Shown: positions 55,189-64,000 of the stretch, one piece after another
Layout of the letters: each line of letters opens with the position of its first letter
How positions within the stretch are numbered: position 1 is the first letter of the stretch
Source of the DNA: Gammaproteobacteria bacterium
GTDB lineage: Bacteria > Pseudomonadota > Gammaproteobacteria > Burkholderiales > Rhodocyclaceae
Direction of reading: 5' to 3'
DNA: 64,000 nt
Assembly: GCA_018824085.1 (NCBI GenBank)
Contig: JAHJHI010000034.1
Span: 124,001 to 188,000 of the forward strand
Program-made: the position numbers and the translations under genes
Notes under the pieces: model-generated
What the model was told of the DNA's origin: nothing
The model's input: only the letters and a program-made list of their open reading frames with translations
The model's database searches: none

Positions 55189-56262
55189 ATGGGGATCTTC
55201 GAACGTTACGTGCGGCGTGAAGTCGTGCTGGCGTCGCTGCTGGTACTGGCGGCGTTTCTCGGCCTGTTCGGCTTCTTCGACCTGATCAACGAACTCGACA
55301 ATCTCGGGCGCGGCAACTATGGCCTGGAGCACGCGGTGATGTTCACGCTGCTCACGATGCCGGGCCGGGTCTATGAAACGCTGCCGATCGCCGTGCTGAT
55401 CGGCGGGCTGTATTCACTCACCACGCTGTCGCGCCATTCCGAAATCACCGTGCTGCGCGCGTCGGGGGTGTCCACGGCGCGCTTGTTGCGCCTGCTGGCG
55501 TCGGTCGGCATGCCGTTCGTGATGATGACTTTCGTGACCGGCGAGTTCATTGCTCCGCCGGCGGAGCGCGCGGCACAGGAGTTGAAGCTGGAGGCGCGTT
55601 CGCAATTGCTCACCAGCGAGTTCCGCAGCGGATTCTGGGTCAAGGACGAGAACAATTTCGTCAATGTGGGCAGCGTGACCCCCGACGGCAAGCTGCTGCA
55701 GGTGCGGATATTCGAGTTCGACGGGAATCGGGTGCTGCGCTCCGTGTCGGAAGCGGCTGAAGGCGTCTACGCGGCGCCCGATGGCTGGACGTTGAGCGAT
55801 GTGGTCCGCACCGATTTTTCGGAAGAGGGGGCTACGGTGATGCGTAGCGCACACCAGGTGTGGCAGTCGGGTCTGAGCCCTGACGTGATGAGCGTCATGC
55901 TCGTGGTGCCCGAACGGATGTCGGCCTGGAAGCTGTGGCACTACATCCAGCATCTGGCCGACAACCGCCAGGACACGGGGCGCTACGAGATTGCGCTGTG
56001 GAAGAAGTTCACCTATCCGCTGGCCTGCTTCGTGATGCTCGCGCTCGCACTGCCGTTCGCCTACATGCACAACCGCAATGCGGCCGTCAGCGTCAAGGTG
56101 TTTACCGGCGTGATGATCGGCGTGCTCTTCCACATGCTGAACGGTCTGTTCTCCAATCTGGGCGCGATCAACTCGTGGCCGCCCTACGCGGCAGCCCTGA
56201 CGCCGGGCCTGATCTTCATGTTTGCCGCTGCAGCCATGCTGTGGTGGGAGGATCGCCGCTGA
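55189..56262 (+). CDS. lptG: Lipopolysaccharide export permease LptG
   Basis: 357 aa, same architecture as LptF: MGIFERYVRREV start, helices near residues 15-35, 60-80, 100-120, periplasmic domain (about 130-260), then three further helices. ATG 55189 is 2 bases after the lptF stop. Partner of LptF. Confidence 0.95.
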   Translation: MGIFERYVRREVVLASLLVLAAFLGLFGFFDLINELDNLGRGNYGLEHAVMFTLLTMPGRVYETLPIAVLIGGLYSLTTLSRHSEITVLRASGVSTARLLRLLASVGMPFVMMTFVTGEFIAPPAERAAQELKLEARSQLLTSEFRSGFWVKDENNFVNVGSVTPDGKLLQVRIFEFDGNRVLRSVSEAAEGVYAAPDGWTLSDVVRTDFSEEGATVMRSAHQVWQSGLSPDVMSVMLVVPERMSAWKLWHYIQHLADNRQDTGRYEIALWKKFTYPLACFVMLALALPFAYMHNRNAAVSVKVFTGVMIGVLFHMLNGLFSNLGAINSWPPYAAALTPGLIFMFAAAAMLWWEDRR

Positions 56263-56271
56263 TTGCCGTCG

Positions 56272-56703
56272 TTACTTGATGCGGATCACGCGCGTGCCGG
56301 CCAGACGGTCGTGCAGGAACTGGCGGTCTCGGTCGAACAGCGCCCATACGATGCCCGCGCCGAAGAACAGCAGCGACGGCCAGCACAGCACGTAACGGCG
56401 GATGGCGCGCCTGAGTTCGGGCGGAGTGTCCCGGTTCGCATCGACCACGCGGATGCCCCACGTCTGCATGGCAAGCGTCTGTCCGCCATTGCGCCAGTAG
56501 TGGACGAAATACAGGCCGAGCAACAGCATGATGTGCACCCAGGCAAACCAGCCGGTGGGTGCGACATCAAGCCACAGGCCGATGACGATGTAGGGCAGCA
56601 TGAAACCGGCTGCAAGGACGCCGAGCAGCAGCAGGGATTCGTACATCAGTGATGCAAGGCGGCGGCGCAGGCCAGCCGCGGGGAAACGGGCGGGATCGGA
56701 CAT
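56272..56703 (-). CDS. RDD family membrane protein
   Basis: 143 aa with three hydrophobic segments and the RDD-type entry ARFPAAGLRRRLASLMYES plus QTWGIRVVDAN and FDRDRQFLHDRLAGTR. Function unknown in general, with some members linked to Na+/H+ exchange. Last gene of the sigma factor, DUF3619, DUF3106 and RDD operon, and convergent with lptG. Confidence 0.85.
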   Translation of the reverse strand: MSDPARFPAAGLRRRLASLMYESLLLLGVLAAGFMLPYIVIGLWLDVAPTGWFAWVHIMLLLGLYFVHYWRNGGQTLAMQTWGIRVVDANRDTPPELRRAIRRYVLCWPSLLFFGAGIVWALFDRDRQFLHDRLAGTRVIRIK

Positions 56704-56742
56704 CGGATGGCGGGCGGCAGTGTGCCGCCGTGACGGGTTAAC

Positions 56743-57195
56743 TTACTTGCGTACCGGTGCGGCACTGGCCGCGCCGGGGGGCTTGTCGGACGGTTGCCGG
56801 GGCGTCGAAAGTCGCCGGCGTTCTTCCGGCGACAGGCTCTCATACGCTTCCCACTGCTTGCGCAACGTTTCACGCTGGTCGGACGGCATGGATTGCAGGC
56901 GCTTGTAACGGTCGCGAGCCTCAATGCGCTCCTCCGGGCTCAGGCTGGCCCAGTAGCTCATGCGGGCACGCACGCGCGCTTGCTCGTCCTGTGTCATGGA
57001 CGGATAGCGGGCAGCCAGCTCAAGCCATTTCGTCCGGCGTTCCGGGCCAAGGTTCGACCACTCATGGCCGAGCGGCGCAAGGATCGCGCGCTGCGTGGGG
57101 TCGAGCTGCTGCCAGTCCGGCGCGTTGCCGGAGGTGTCGGCCGCCGCCGGCAGGCTCACGCATGCGACGGCAAGTGCTGCAACAAAGCCGCGCAT
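56743..57195 (-). CDS. DUF3106 family exported protein
   Basis: 150 aa. Signal peptide (about 1-20). The body consists of short helical repeats of the form W..L...RR..W..LA.RY..M...EQ and LSPEER (three LSPEE-type units), likely a small periplasmic helical bundle. Function unknown. GGGGGAA precedes the ATG. The start shares a base with the upstream DUF3619 stop (TGATG). Confidence 0.82.
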   Translation of the reverse strand: MRGFVAALAVACVSLPAAADTSGNAPDWQQLDPTQRAILAPLGHEWSNLGPERRTKWLELAARYPSMTQDEQARVRARMSYWASLSPEERIEARDRYKRLQSMPSDQRETLRKQWEAYESLSPEERRRLSTPRQPSDKPPGAASAAPVRK

Positions 57196-57617
57196 CAGGT
57201 GTTCCCCCGGCGATCCAGCCAGGCGCCGAAGCCCCGGTCCAGATAGGCGTCGATGGGCAGGTCGTCGCTGAGCAGCGCGGTGTCGATGTCGACCATCTCG
57301 TCGCGCCGTTCGGCCTGGGGGAACTGGCTGGCGGACGTCGCGAGCAGCGCAAGCATCACGATGCCCATGGCCGGCGCGACGATGTCGCGCATCCAGTGCC
57401 CCGAGCCCGCCCCGGGCAAGCCGGCAAATCGCAGCCATGACACCGTACGGCGCCGCGTCGAATGGTGCGCCACGGCGCGTTCGCGCGACTGCTGCAGCCG
57501 GAACACGATGTCGGGCGGTAGCGCGCTTGCGGAAACTTCGAGCGCGGCGTGAGCGCGCTGCCCCAGCGTTGCCGCTTCGGTCGCGGAGAGTCCGTATGTC
57601 GGTTCAGAAGGTTTCAT
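57195..57617 (-). CDS. DUF3619 family membrane protein, possible anti-sigma factor
   Basis: 140 aa. A cytoplasmic helical region (about 1-70) is followed by one transmembrane helix (about 80-98) and a short acidic periplasmic tail. Directly after, and overlapping (ATGA) with, the sigma-factor gene, the position of many anti-sigma factors. Family function is not established, so this role is inference. Confidence 0.72.
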   Translation of the reverse strand: MKPSEPTYGLSATEAATLGQRAHAALEVSASALPPDIVFRLQQSRERAVAHHSTRRRTVSWLRFAGLPGAGSGHWMRDIVAPAMGIVMLALLATSASQFPQAERRDEMVDIDTALLSDDLPIDAYLDRGFGAWLDRRGNT

Positions 57618-58180
57618 AGCTTGATGCCACGCAGTTTAAGGGCGGCGGCGAGCGCGTGCGTCGCCCGTGAGCAGTGGGTTTTGACGCTGCCTTCGGAGCA
57701 GCCCATGACGCCGGCTGTTTCGGCGATGTCCATCTCTTCCCAATAACGCATCAGAAAGGCTTCCCGTTGACGGGCAGGCAACCTTGAAATCTCCCGTTCA
57801 ATCAATGCCATGACTTCCGTTTGCTCAAGGTTCTGTTCGGGCGTCCGGCCAAGCCGGGACGGGTCATCAACTTCCATCGACTCGAGCAGGTCATAGTCGT
57901 CGTCGGCGTCGCTGCCGGAGAAGGCGGACAGCAGTGTCGTCCAGGTCGAGCGGACCTTCCGTCGCCGGAAGACGTCGCGGATGACGTTCTGCAGGATGCG
58001 CTGGAACAGCATCGGGAATTCTGCAGACGGGCGGTCGCCATACTTCTCCGAGAGCTTCATCATGGCATCCTGGACGGCGTCGAGTGCGGACTCGTCGTCC
58101 CTCAGCGCGAAGACCGCCTGTTTGAAGGCGCGCCGTTCGACGGCGGCTAGAAAGCTGGATAGTTCTTCGCGGGAGGCCAG
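57614..58180 (-). CDS. ECF-type RNA polymerase sigma factor with apparent CTG start
   Basis: 188 aa if read from CTG at 58180. Sigma region 2 (ALDAVQDAMMKL through ILQNVIRDVFRRRKV) and region 4 (LPARQREAFLMRYWEEM to GSVKTHCSRATHAL) are clear. The first canonical in-frame start (ATG 58063) would remove 39 residues that continue the sigma2 fold (REELSSFLAAVERRAFKQAV). From the in-frame stop upstream to that ATG there is no ATG, GTG or TTG. The CTG has AAAGAG seven bases before it. Coupled to the DUF3619 gene by a 4-base overlap. Confidence 0.8.
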   Translation of the reverse strand: MASREELSSFLAAVERRAFKQAVFALRDDESALDAVQDAMMKLSEKYGDRPSAEFPMLFQRILQNVIRDVFRRRKVRSTWTTLLSAFSGSDADDDYDLLESMEVDDPSRLGRTPEQNLEQTEVMALIEREISRLPARQREAFLMRYWEEMDIAETAGVMGCSEGSVKTHCSRATHALAAALKLRGIKL

Positions 58181-58388
58181 GGCGTAACTCTTTCTCTGGG
58201 TGGCCGATGACGTCGATCAACGTATCTCGGAGCGGATTTTCAGGCCGGGTGGATCAGCAGGACAGGGCGCGGAACAATACGCCATTATGGGCCCTTGAAG
58301 AGGGGTGGGCGCCGACAAATGCCTTGACCACAAACGGGCCGGGGGCTACCCTCTGGCGCTTTTCCGGAAATTTTATACAGGTGTTGCG

Positions 58389-60098
58389 ATGCTTTTGAGC
58401 GGAGCGGAAATTGTAGTCAGGTGCCTTGCGGAAGAAAAGGTCGAGTATGTTTTCGGGTACCCCGGCGGCGCCGTACTGTACCTGTATGACGAGCTTTTCA
58501 AGCAGGACAAGGTACGCCACGTGCTGGTGCGCCACGAGCAGGCAGCCATACACGCGGCCGACGCCTACTCGCGCTCGACGGATCGTGTCGGTGTCGCACT
58601 GGTGACCTCCGGTCCCGGCGTGACCAATGCGATCACCGGCATTGCCACGGCCCATATGGATTCGATCCCGATGGTGATCATTTCCGGGCAGGTGCCGACC
58701 GCAGCGATCGGTCAGGACGCATTTCAGGAATGCGACACCGTCGGCATCACGCGTCCCTGTGTGAAGCACAATTTTCTGGTGAAGGACGCCAAGGATATTG
58801 CCGTCACGATCAAGAAGGCGTTCTTCATCGCGAACACCGGCCGTCCAGGCCCCGTGCTCGTCGATATCCCCAAGGACATCACGATTGCGAAGGCGGAGTA
58901 CGAGTACCCCAAGACGGTGTCGATGCGCTCCTACAATCCGATCACCAAGGGGCATCAGGGCCAGATCAAGAAGGCCGTGCAGCTGCTGCTGGAAGCCAAG
59001 CGGCCGATGATCTACGCCGGTGGCGGCGTCATTCTCTCCGATTCGTCGGAAAAGCTGACCAAGCTGGTGCGCACGCTCGGCGCACCGTGCACGAACACGC
59101 TGATGGGCCTTGGCGCCTATCCGGCGACGGACAAGCAGTTTGTCGGCATGCTCGGCATGCACGGCAACTACGAAGCCAATATGGCGATGCAGTACTGCGA
59201 CGTGCTGATTGCAATCGGCGCGCGCTTTGATGACCGCGTGATCGGCAATCCGGCGGATTTCGCCCGCGTTGCCCGCAAGATCATCCACATCGACATCGAT
59301 CCGTCGTCCATCTCCAAGCGCGTGAAGGTCGACGTGCCCATCGTAGGCAACCTGTCCGACGTGCTTGACGACATCCTGCGTCTGCTCGAAGCCTCGAACG
59401 AGCGCCCGGATCAGGAAGCGCTCGGCGAATGGTGGAAGCAGATCGACGAGTGGCGCCGTCGCGACTGCCTGAAGTACAAGCAGAGCGATGAGATCATCAA
59501 GCCGCAGTTCGTCATCGAGAAGCTCTGGGAAGTGACCAAGGGCGACGCGTTCGTGACGTCCGATGTGGGTCAGCACCAGATGTGGGCGGCCCAGTACTAC
59601 AAGTTCGACAAACCGCGTCGCTGGCTCAATTCCGGTGGTCTGGGCACGATGGGCGTGGGCATTCCGTATGGTATGGGCGTCCAGCTCGCGCACCCCGGTT
59701 CGCCGGTTGCCGTGGTGACCGGTGAAGGTTCCGTGCAGATGAACATCCAGGAGCTGTCGACCTGCAAGCAGTATCGTCTTCCGCTGAAGATATGCAGTCT
59801 GAACAACCGCTATCTGGGCATGGTCCGCCAGTGGCAGGAGATCATTCACGGCAACCGGTATTCGGAGTCGTACATGGATTCGCTGCCCGATTTCGCAAAG
59901 CTGGCCGAGGCTTACGGTCATGTCGGTTTGCGCATCGAGAAGCCGGGTGATGTCGAGGGTGCGCTGCGCGAGGCCTTCAAGCGCAAGAACGACCTCGTGT
60001 TTCTCGATTTCCAGGTCGATCCGACAGAGAACGTGTATCCGATGGTGATGGGCGGCAAGGGTCTTACCGACATGCTGCTGTCGTCCGAGGATCTGTAA
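58389..60098 (+). CDS. ilvI: Acetolactate synthase large subunit IlvI/IlvB
   Basis: ThDP enzyme (569 aa) forming acetolactate or acetohydroxybutyrate. Catalytic Glu in RHEQAAIHAADAY, ThDP/Mg segment GEGSVQMNIQELSTC with NNRYLGMV, and FAD-region residues around IGARFDDRVIGNP are present. ATG 58389 with AGGTG upstream. The frame extends to 58305 without family support. First gene of the branched-chain cluster. Confidence 0.96.
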   Translation: MLLSGAEIVVRCLAEEKVEYVFGYPGGAVLYLYDELFKQDKVRHVLVRHEQAAIHAADAYSRSTDRVGVALVTSGPGVTNAITGIATAHMDSIPMVIISGQVPTAAIGQDAFQECDTVGITRPCVKHNFLVKDAKDIAVTIKKAFFIANTGRPGPVLVDIPKDITIAKAEYEYPKTVSMRSYNPITKGHQGQIKKAVQLLLEAKRPMIYAGGGVILSDSSEKLTKLVRTLGAPCTNTLMGLGAYPATDKQFVGMLGMHGNYEANMAMQYCDVLIAIGARFDDRVIGNPADFARVARKIIHIDIDPSSISKRVKVDVPIVGNLSDVLDDILRLLEASNERPDQEALGEWWKQIDEWRRRDCLKYKQSDEIIKPQFVIEKLWEVTKGDAFVTSDVGQHQMWAAQYYKFDKPRRWLNSGGLGTMGVGIPYGMGVQLAHPGSPVAVVTGEGSVQMNIQELSTCKQYRLPLKICSLNNRYLGMVRQWQEIIHGNRYSESYMDSLPDFAKLAEAYGHVGLRIEKPGDVEGALREAFKRKNDLVFLDFQVDPTENVYPMVMGGKGLTDMLLSSEDL

Positions 60099-60126
60099 CG
60101 CAGTTCCCAACACTGTTGTGCGCGGA

Positions 60127-60177
60127 ACATGCCGGTCTGGCCGGCATGTCCGTCTGCCGGAATTACCCGTCCGGCAG
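60127..60177 (+). repeat. Two adjacent GC hairpins in the ilvI-ilvH spacer
   Basis: ACATGCCGG/CCGGCATGT (60127-60135 with 60141-60149, loop 5) and CTGCCGG/CCGGCAG (60154-60160 with 60171-60177, loop 10). They lie in a 150-base gap that is short or absent in most ilvIH operons. They could tune the ratio of the two subunits or stabilise the upstream message. Confidence 0.5.
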
Positions 60178-60248
60178 GCAGCGGGCACCGGCCTCCGGCA
60201 GCCCGTCGCCGTGGCAGCGGTCCCGTAATTCCAATTGAGGCGCTCGCA

Positions 60249-60740
60249 ATGAGGCATGTCATTTCAGTACTGATAGAGAACGAGGCCGGCGCGCTGTCGC
60301 GGGTATCCGGATTGTTCTCTGCTCGCGGCTACAACATTGAATCACTGACCGTGGCGCCGACCGAAGACGCGTCGCTGTCGCGCATGACCATCATTTCCAC
60401 CGGCTCAGATGACATCATCGAGCAGATCACCAAGCAGCTGAACAAGCTGATCGAGGTGGTCAAGGTGGTCGACCTGTCGGAAGCTGCGCACATCGAGCGT
60501 GAGCTGATGCTCATCAAGGTGCGCGCCACCGGCAAGGACCGCGAGGAGCTGAAGCGCGTGTCCGATATTTTTCGCGGTCGCATCATCGATGTGACTGACT
60601 CGACCTATGTGATCGAACTGACCGGCAACACGTCGAAGCTCGACTCGTTCGTCGGCGCGATCGACAGTTCGCTGATTCTGGAAACCGTGCGTACCGGCGT
60701 CAGCGGTATCGGTCGCGGCGACCGCATCCTGCGCCTGTGA
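60249..60740 (+). CDS. ilvH: Acetolactate synthase small (regulatory) subunit IlvH
   Basis: 163 aa. N-terminal ACT domain (RHVISVLIENEAGALSRVSG, FSARGYNIESLTVAPTED) that binds the feedback inhibitor valine and a C-terminal domain that activates the catalytic subunit. ATG 60249, with GAGGCGC weakly upstream. Part of ilvI-ilvH-ilvC. Confidence 0.96.
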   Translation: MRHVISVLIENEAGALSRVSGLFSARGYNIESLTVAPTEDASLSRMTIISTGSDDIIEQITKQLNKLIEVVKVVDLSEAAHIERELMLIKVRATGKDREELKRVSDIFRGRIIDVTDSTYVIELTGNTSKLDSFVGAIDSSLILETVRTGVSGIGRGDRILRL

Positions 60741-61808
<1,068 letters not shown>

Positions 61809-62250
61809 GTTGTTTCCGGCGGGCCCGCATGGCGTGCATGATGCGCAATGCGGGCCCGTCGTCAGCATATGAATCGGCCCGTCCGACGTTCGCCCGCGAG
61901 GCCCGACCCTTCAGCGTCGTGCGCGGGGGCCGTCTGCCGCGCGATGAGCCGGGCTGAACGCGTTGCACCATCTTCGCATTCGCGGGTTGGTCAGGACATG
62001 AGCCGAATGCCGATCGTTCGTCGCATCCTGTGCGGTGTCGACGCACATATCCGTCGTTCTCACGCGGTCAGCGGTGTGGATTCCCCGCTATCGATTCACG
62101 CTACACACTCCTCCCGCCGTTCGAAACGTGCGCCGAGGTAGCGAGCGGCGAGGCGACCGGAGCTTGCCTGCACAATGCTTGCCGGATTGCCCTGAATGCA
62201 TGTCCTGCCTGCGCGCGGTGATTCCGCCCGCCGATTGACGGAGAGAGCCC
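61809..62250. other. 442-base gap between ilvC and pssA, no supported gene
   Basis: Near its start a hairpin (61820-61830 with 61848-61858, CGGGCCCGCAT/ATGCGGGCCCG, 17-base loop that can itself fold) may end the ilv message although there is no T-run. The remaining 390 bases hold only Arg/Ser/Pro-rich open frames without ribosome sites or family-like composition. Presumably contains the pssA promoter. I see no convincing hexamer pair. Confidence 0.6.
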
Positions 62251-63018
62251 ATGTCTGAGTACGACCCGCAGTACTTGAAGCCCGCTGATCCGGTCAAGCG
62301 CCGGCGCGGCATCTACATCCTGCCCAACCTGTTCACCACGGCGTCCCTGTTCGCGGGCTTCTACGCCATCGTTCAGGCCATGAACGGGCGCTATGAATAC
62401 AGCGCGGTGGCGATTTTCGTCGCCATGGTGCTTGACGGGCTGGACGGGCGCGTGGCACGCATGACGCGCACGCAATCCGCGTTCGGCGCCGAATACGATT
62501 CGCTGTCGGACATGGTTTCCTTCGGCGCGGCCCCGGCGTTGATCGCCTACGAATGGGCGATGCGCGGACTGGGCAAATGGGGATGGATCGCTGCCTTCAT
62601 CTATTGTGCGGGCGCGGCCTTGCGTCTGGCGCGCTTCAATACCAACCTTGGCACCGTCGACAAGCGCTATTTTCAGGGCCTGCCCAGCCCGGCGGCGGCG
62701 GCTCTGGTTGCGGGGCTTGTGTGGGTGACGACCGACAACGGATTCACCGGCCCTGACATGAGCTGGATCGCGTTCGCGATCACACTGTTCGCGGGCCTCA
62801 CGATGGTGAGCAACGTGAAGTTCTGGAGCGGCAAGGAAATCAATCTGCGGCGCAGTGTGCCGTTCATCGTCATCTTCGGCTTCGTGCTGGCTTTCGTCGC
62901 GGTGTCGGTGAATCCGCCGGTCGTGCTTTTCAGCCTGTTCGTCACCTATGCGCTGTCCGGTTACGTCATGCTGCTGCTCGGAATGACCCGCCGCAAGCCG
63001 AAACCGCCGGTCGTCTGA
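62251..63018 (+). CDS. pssA: CDP-diacylglycerol-serine O-phosphatidyltransferase PssA
   Basis: 255 aa membrane enzyme making phosphatidylserine, the precursor of phosphatidylethanolamine. The CDP-alcohol transferase signature is read as DGLDGRVARMTRTQ, then GAEYDSLSD. About seven to eight transmembrane helices. This is the Bacillus-like integral membrane class, not the soluble E. coli type. ATG follows GGAGAG. Typically sits between ilvC and leuA in betaproteobacteria, as here. Confidence 0.94.
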   Translation: MSEYDPQYLKPADPVKRRRGIYILPNLFTTASLFAGFYAIVQAMNGRYEYSAVAIFVAMVLDGLDGRVARMTRTQSAFGAEYDSLSDMVSFGAAPALIAYEWAMRGLGKWGWIAAFIYCAGAALRLARFNTNLGTVDKRYFQGLPSPAAAALVAGLVWVTTDNGFTGPDMSWIAFAITLFAGLTMVSNVKFWSGKEINLRRSVPFIVIFGFVLAFVAVSVNPPVVLFSLFVTYALSGYVMLLLGMTRRKPKPPVV

Positions 63019-63079
63019 ACACCGTGATCGCCGTTGTCGGCGGCCTGCTTTGCATCTATATTCGGTCGCCAGACTGCCG

Positions 63080-63107
63080 GACGCCGGTGGCGGGGCGCAC
63101 CGGCGTC
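63080..63107 (+). repeat. 10-bp stem hairpin in the pssA-leuA gap
   Basis: GACGCCGGTG (63080-63089) and CACCGGCGTC (63098-63107) with an 8-base loop. No T-run follows, so it is either a weak terminator for pssA or a structure in the leuA leader. Confidence 0.45.
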
Positions 63108-63223
63108 GCCCGTTGAACTTCCTTCCCGTCATCGAAGCCTGAACATTGCGTTGCAGCACGCGGATGCCGCTGCGACATGCGCGCTCATCCGGCCATGAGC
63201 GTGCCCGCCCACTGGAGATTGTC

Positions 63224-64000
63224 ATGTCCGACCGTTTGATCATTTTTGATACCACGTTGCGTGATGGCGAACAGAGCCCCGGCGCGTCGATGACGCGGGA
63301 CGAGAAACTGCGCATTGCGCGTCAGCTCGAGCGCATGCGGGTGGACGTTATCGAGGCGGGTTTTGCCGCGGCGTCGAACGGCGACTTCGAATCGGTACGC
63401 GCGGTGGCCGAAGCGATACGCGAATCCACCGTCTGCTCGCTGGCACGCGCCAGCGAAAATGACATCCGGCGTGCCGGCGAGGCGATCAAGCCGGCCGCCA
63501 GCGGGCGCATCCACACCTTCATCGCGACCAGCCCCATCCACATGGAAAAGAAGCTGCGCATGACGCCGGACCAGGTCGTCGAGCAGGCGATCAAGGCCAT
63601 CGCGTGGTCGCGCGAGTACACCGATGACGTCGAGTTCTCGGCCGAGGACGCGGTGCGCAGCGACATCGATTTTCTGGTGCGCGTGTTCACCGAAGTGATC
63701 AAGGCGGGTGCGAAGACGATCAACGTGCCGGACACCGTCGGCTATTCGGTGCCGGCGCAGTGGGCAGAGCGCATGCGTCAGCTGATCGAGCGCGTGCCGG
63801 GTGCGGACCGCGTGGTGTGGTCAACGCACTGTCACAACGATCTGGGCATGGCGGTCGCCAATTCGCTCGCGGCGGTCGCAGCGGGTGCGCGCCAGGTCGA
63901 ATGCACGATCAACGGTCTTGGCGAACGCGCGGGCAACGCGTCGCTGGAGGAAATCGTGATGTCGGTGCGGACGCGGCGCGACGTGTTTGGCGTCGATACG
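63224..64000 (+). CDS. leuA: 2-isopropylmalate synthase LeuA, 3' end beyond window
   Basis: First committed leucine step. 259 codons visible. [16 protein letters not shown] carries the catalytic Arg and metal Asp, [18 protein letters not shown] gives the metal HxH and [14 protein letters not shown] closes the TIM barrel. The regulatory LeuA C-domain is outside the window. GGAG precedes ATG 63224. Homocitrate synthase or citramalate synthase are alternatives, but pssA-leuA order and the motif set favour LeuA. Confidence 0.94.
   Translation, partial: MSDRLIIFDTTLRDGEQSPGASMTRDEKLRIARQLERMRVDVIEAGFAAASNGDFESVRAVAEAIRESTVCSLARASENDIRRAGEAIKPAASGRIHTFIATSPIHMEKKLRMTPDQVVEQAIKAIAWSREYTDDVEFSAEDAVRSDIDFLVRVFTEVIKAGAKTINVPDTVGYSVPAQWAERMRQLIERVPGADRVVWSTHCHNDLGMAVANSLAAVAAGARQVECTINGLGERAGNASLEEIVMSVRTRRDVFGVDT

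Noticed and set aside
58324-58352. TTGACC-N17-TACCCT as ilvI promoter
   Set aside because: The -10 matches only three of six positions, too weak to report as a feature.
61848-62141. 97-aa open frame in the ilvC-pssA gap
   Set aside because: No ribosome site, Arg/Ser/Pro-rich composition and no family resemblance.
62101-63315. 404-aa open frame on the minus strand
   Set aside because: Antisense of pssA and the leuA start, low-complexity polar composition.

Overview
The window is a gene-dense, GC-rich chromosomal segment from a betaproteobacterium. The gene orders mlaFEDACB-yadGH-like-ibaG-murA-hisG-hisD, hisHAFIE-hint-tatABC, pepA/lptFG and ilvIHC-pssA-leuA are typical of that class. The type IV pilus genes, a fimV-like gene and one PEP-CTERM protein fit Rhodocyclales or a neighbouring order (Azoarcus, Thauera or Methyloversatilis-like). 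This placement comes from gene order and memory of families, not from a search. I see no rRNA, tRNA, CRISPR array, insertion sequence or prophage.

Layout. 1-1260: the 5' part of a sigma-54 response regulator on the minus strand that runs off the left edge. 1364-5333: mla operon for retrograde phospholipid transport. 5381-8563: an ABC-2 exporter pair, ibaG and murA. 8602-17764: histidine biosynthesis, broken between hisD and hisB by a 3.5-kb block holding a DUF2189 membrane protein, a PEP-CTERM protein, a two-repeat lipoprotein and a reversed hisC. 17826-19703: HIT hydrolase and tatABC. 19709-24742: DegS-like protease, NIF3 protein, FimV-like protein and a fumarylacetoacetase-fold enzyme. 24925-28815: sucCD, a TerC-family protein and an ornithine cyclodeaminase-family reductase.

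29031-42651 is the most interesting region. On one strand and closely spaced lie a CHASE2 Ser/Thr kinase, a PP2C phosphatase, a two-FHA protein, a CHASE2 class III adenylate cyclase, a metallo-beta-lactamase-fold protein resembling class II cyclic-nucleotide phosphodiesterases, a GAF/MshEN-like/GspE ATPase chimera and a GAF/HD-GYP protein. They are followed by a sigma-54-driven type IV pilin with a Gly5-Ser tail and an O-antigen-ligase-like membrane protein. This looks like a phospho-Thr, cAMP and c-di-GMP signalling module next to pilus function. The last pair looks like a pilin with its own O-oligosaccharyltransferase.

42656-58180: mostly housekeeping genes (sixA, CYTH-CHAD triphosphatase, moaC, bepA, tusA, a GST-fold protein, valS, holC, pepA, lptFG). 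They are followed by a minus-strand operon of an ECF-type sigma factor, DUF3619, DUF3106 and an RDD protein. The sigma gene appears to need a CTG start codon. 58389-64000: branched-chain amino acid genes ilvI, ilvH and ilvC, then pssA and the 5' part of leuA, which runs off the right edge.
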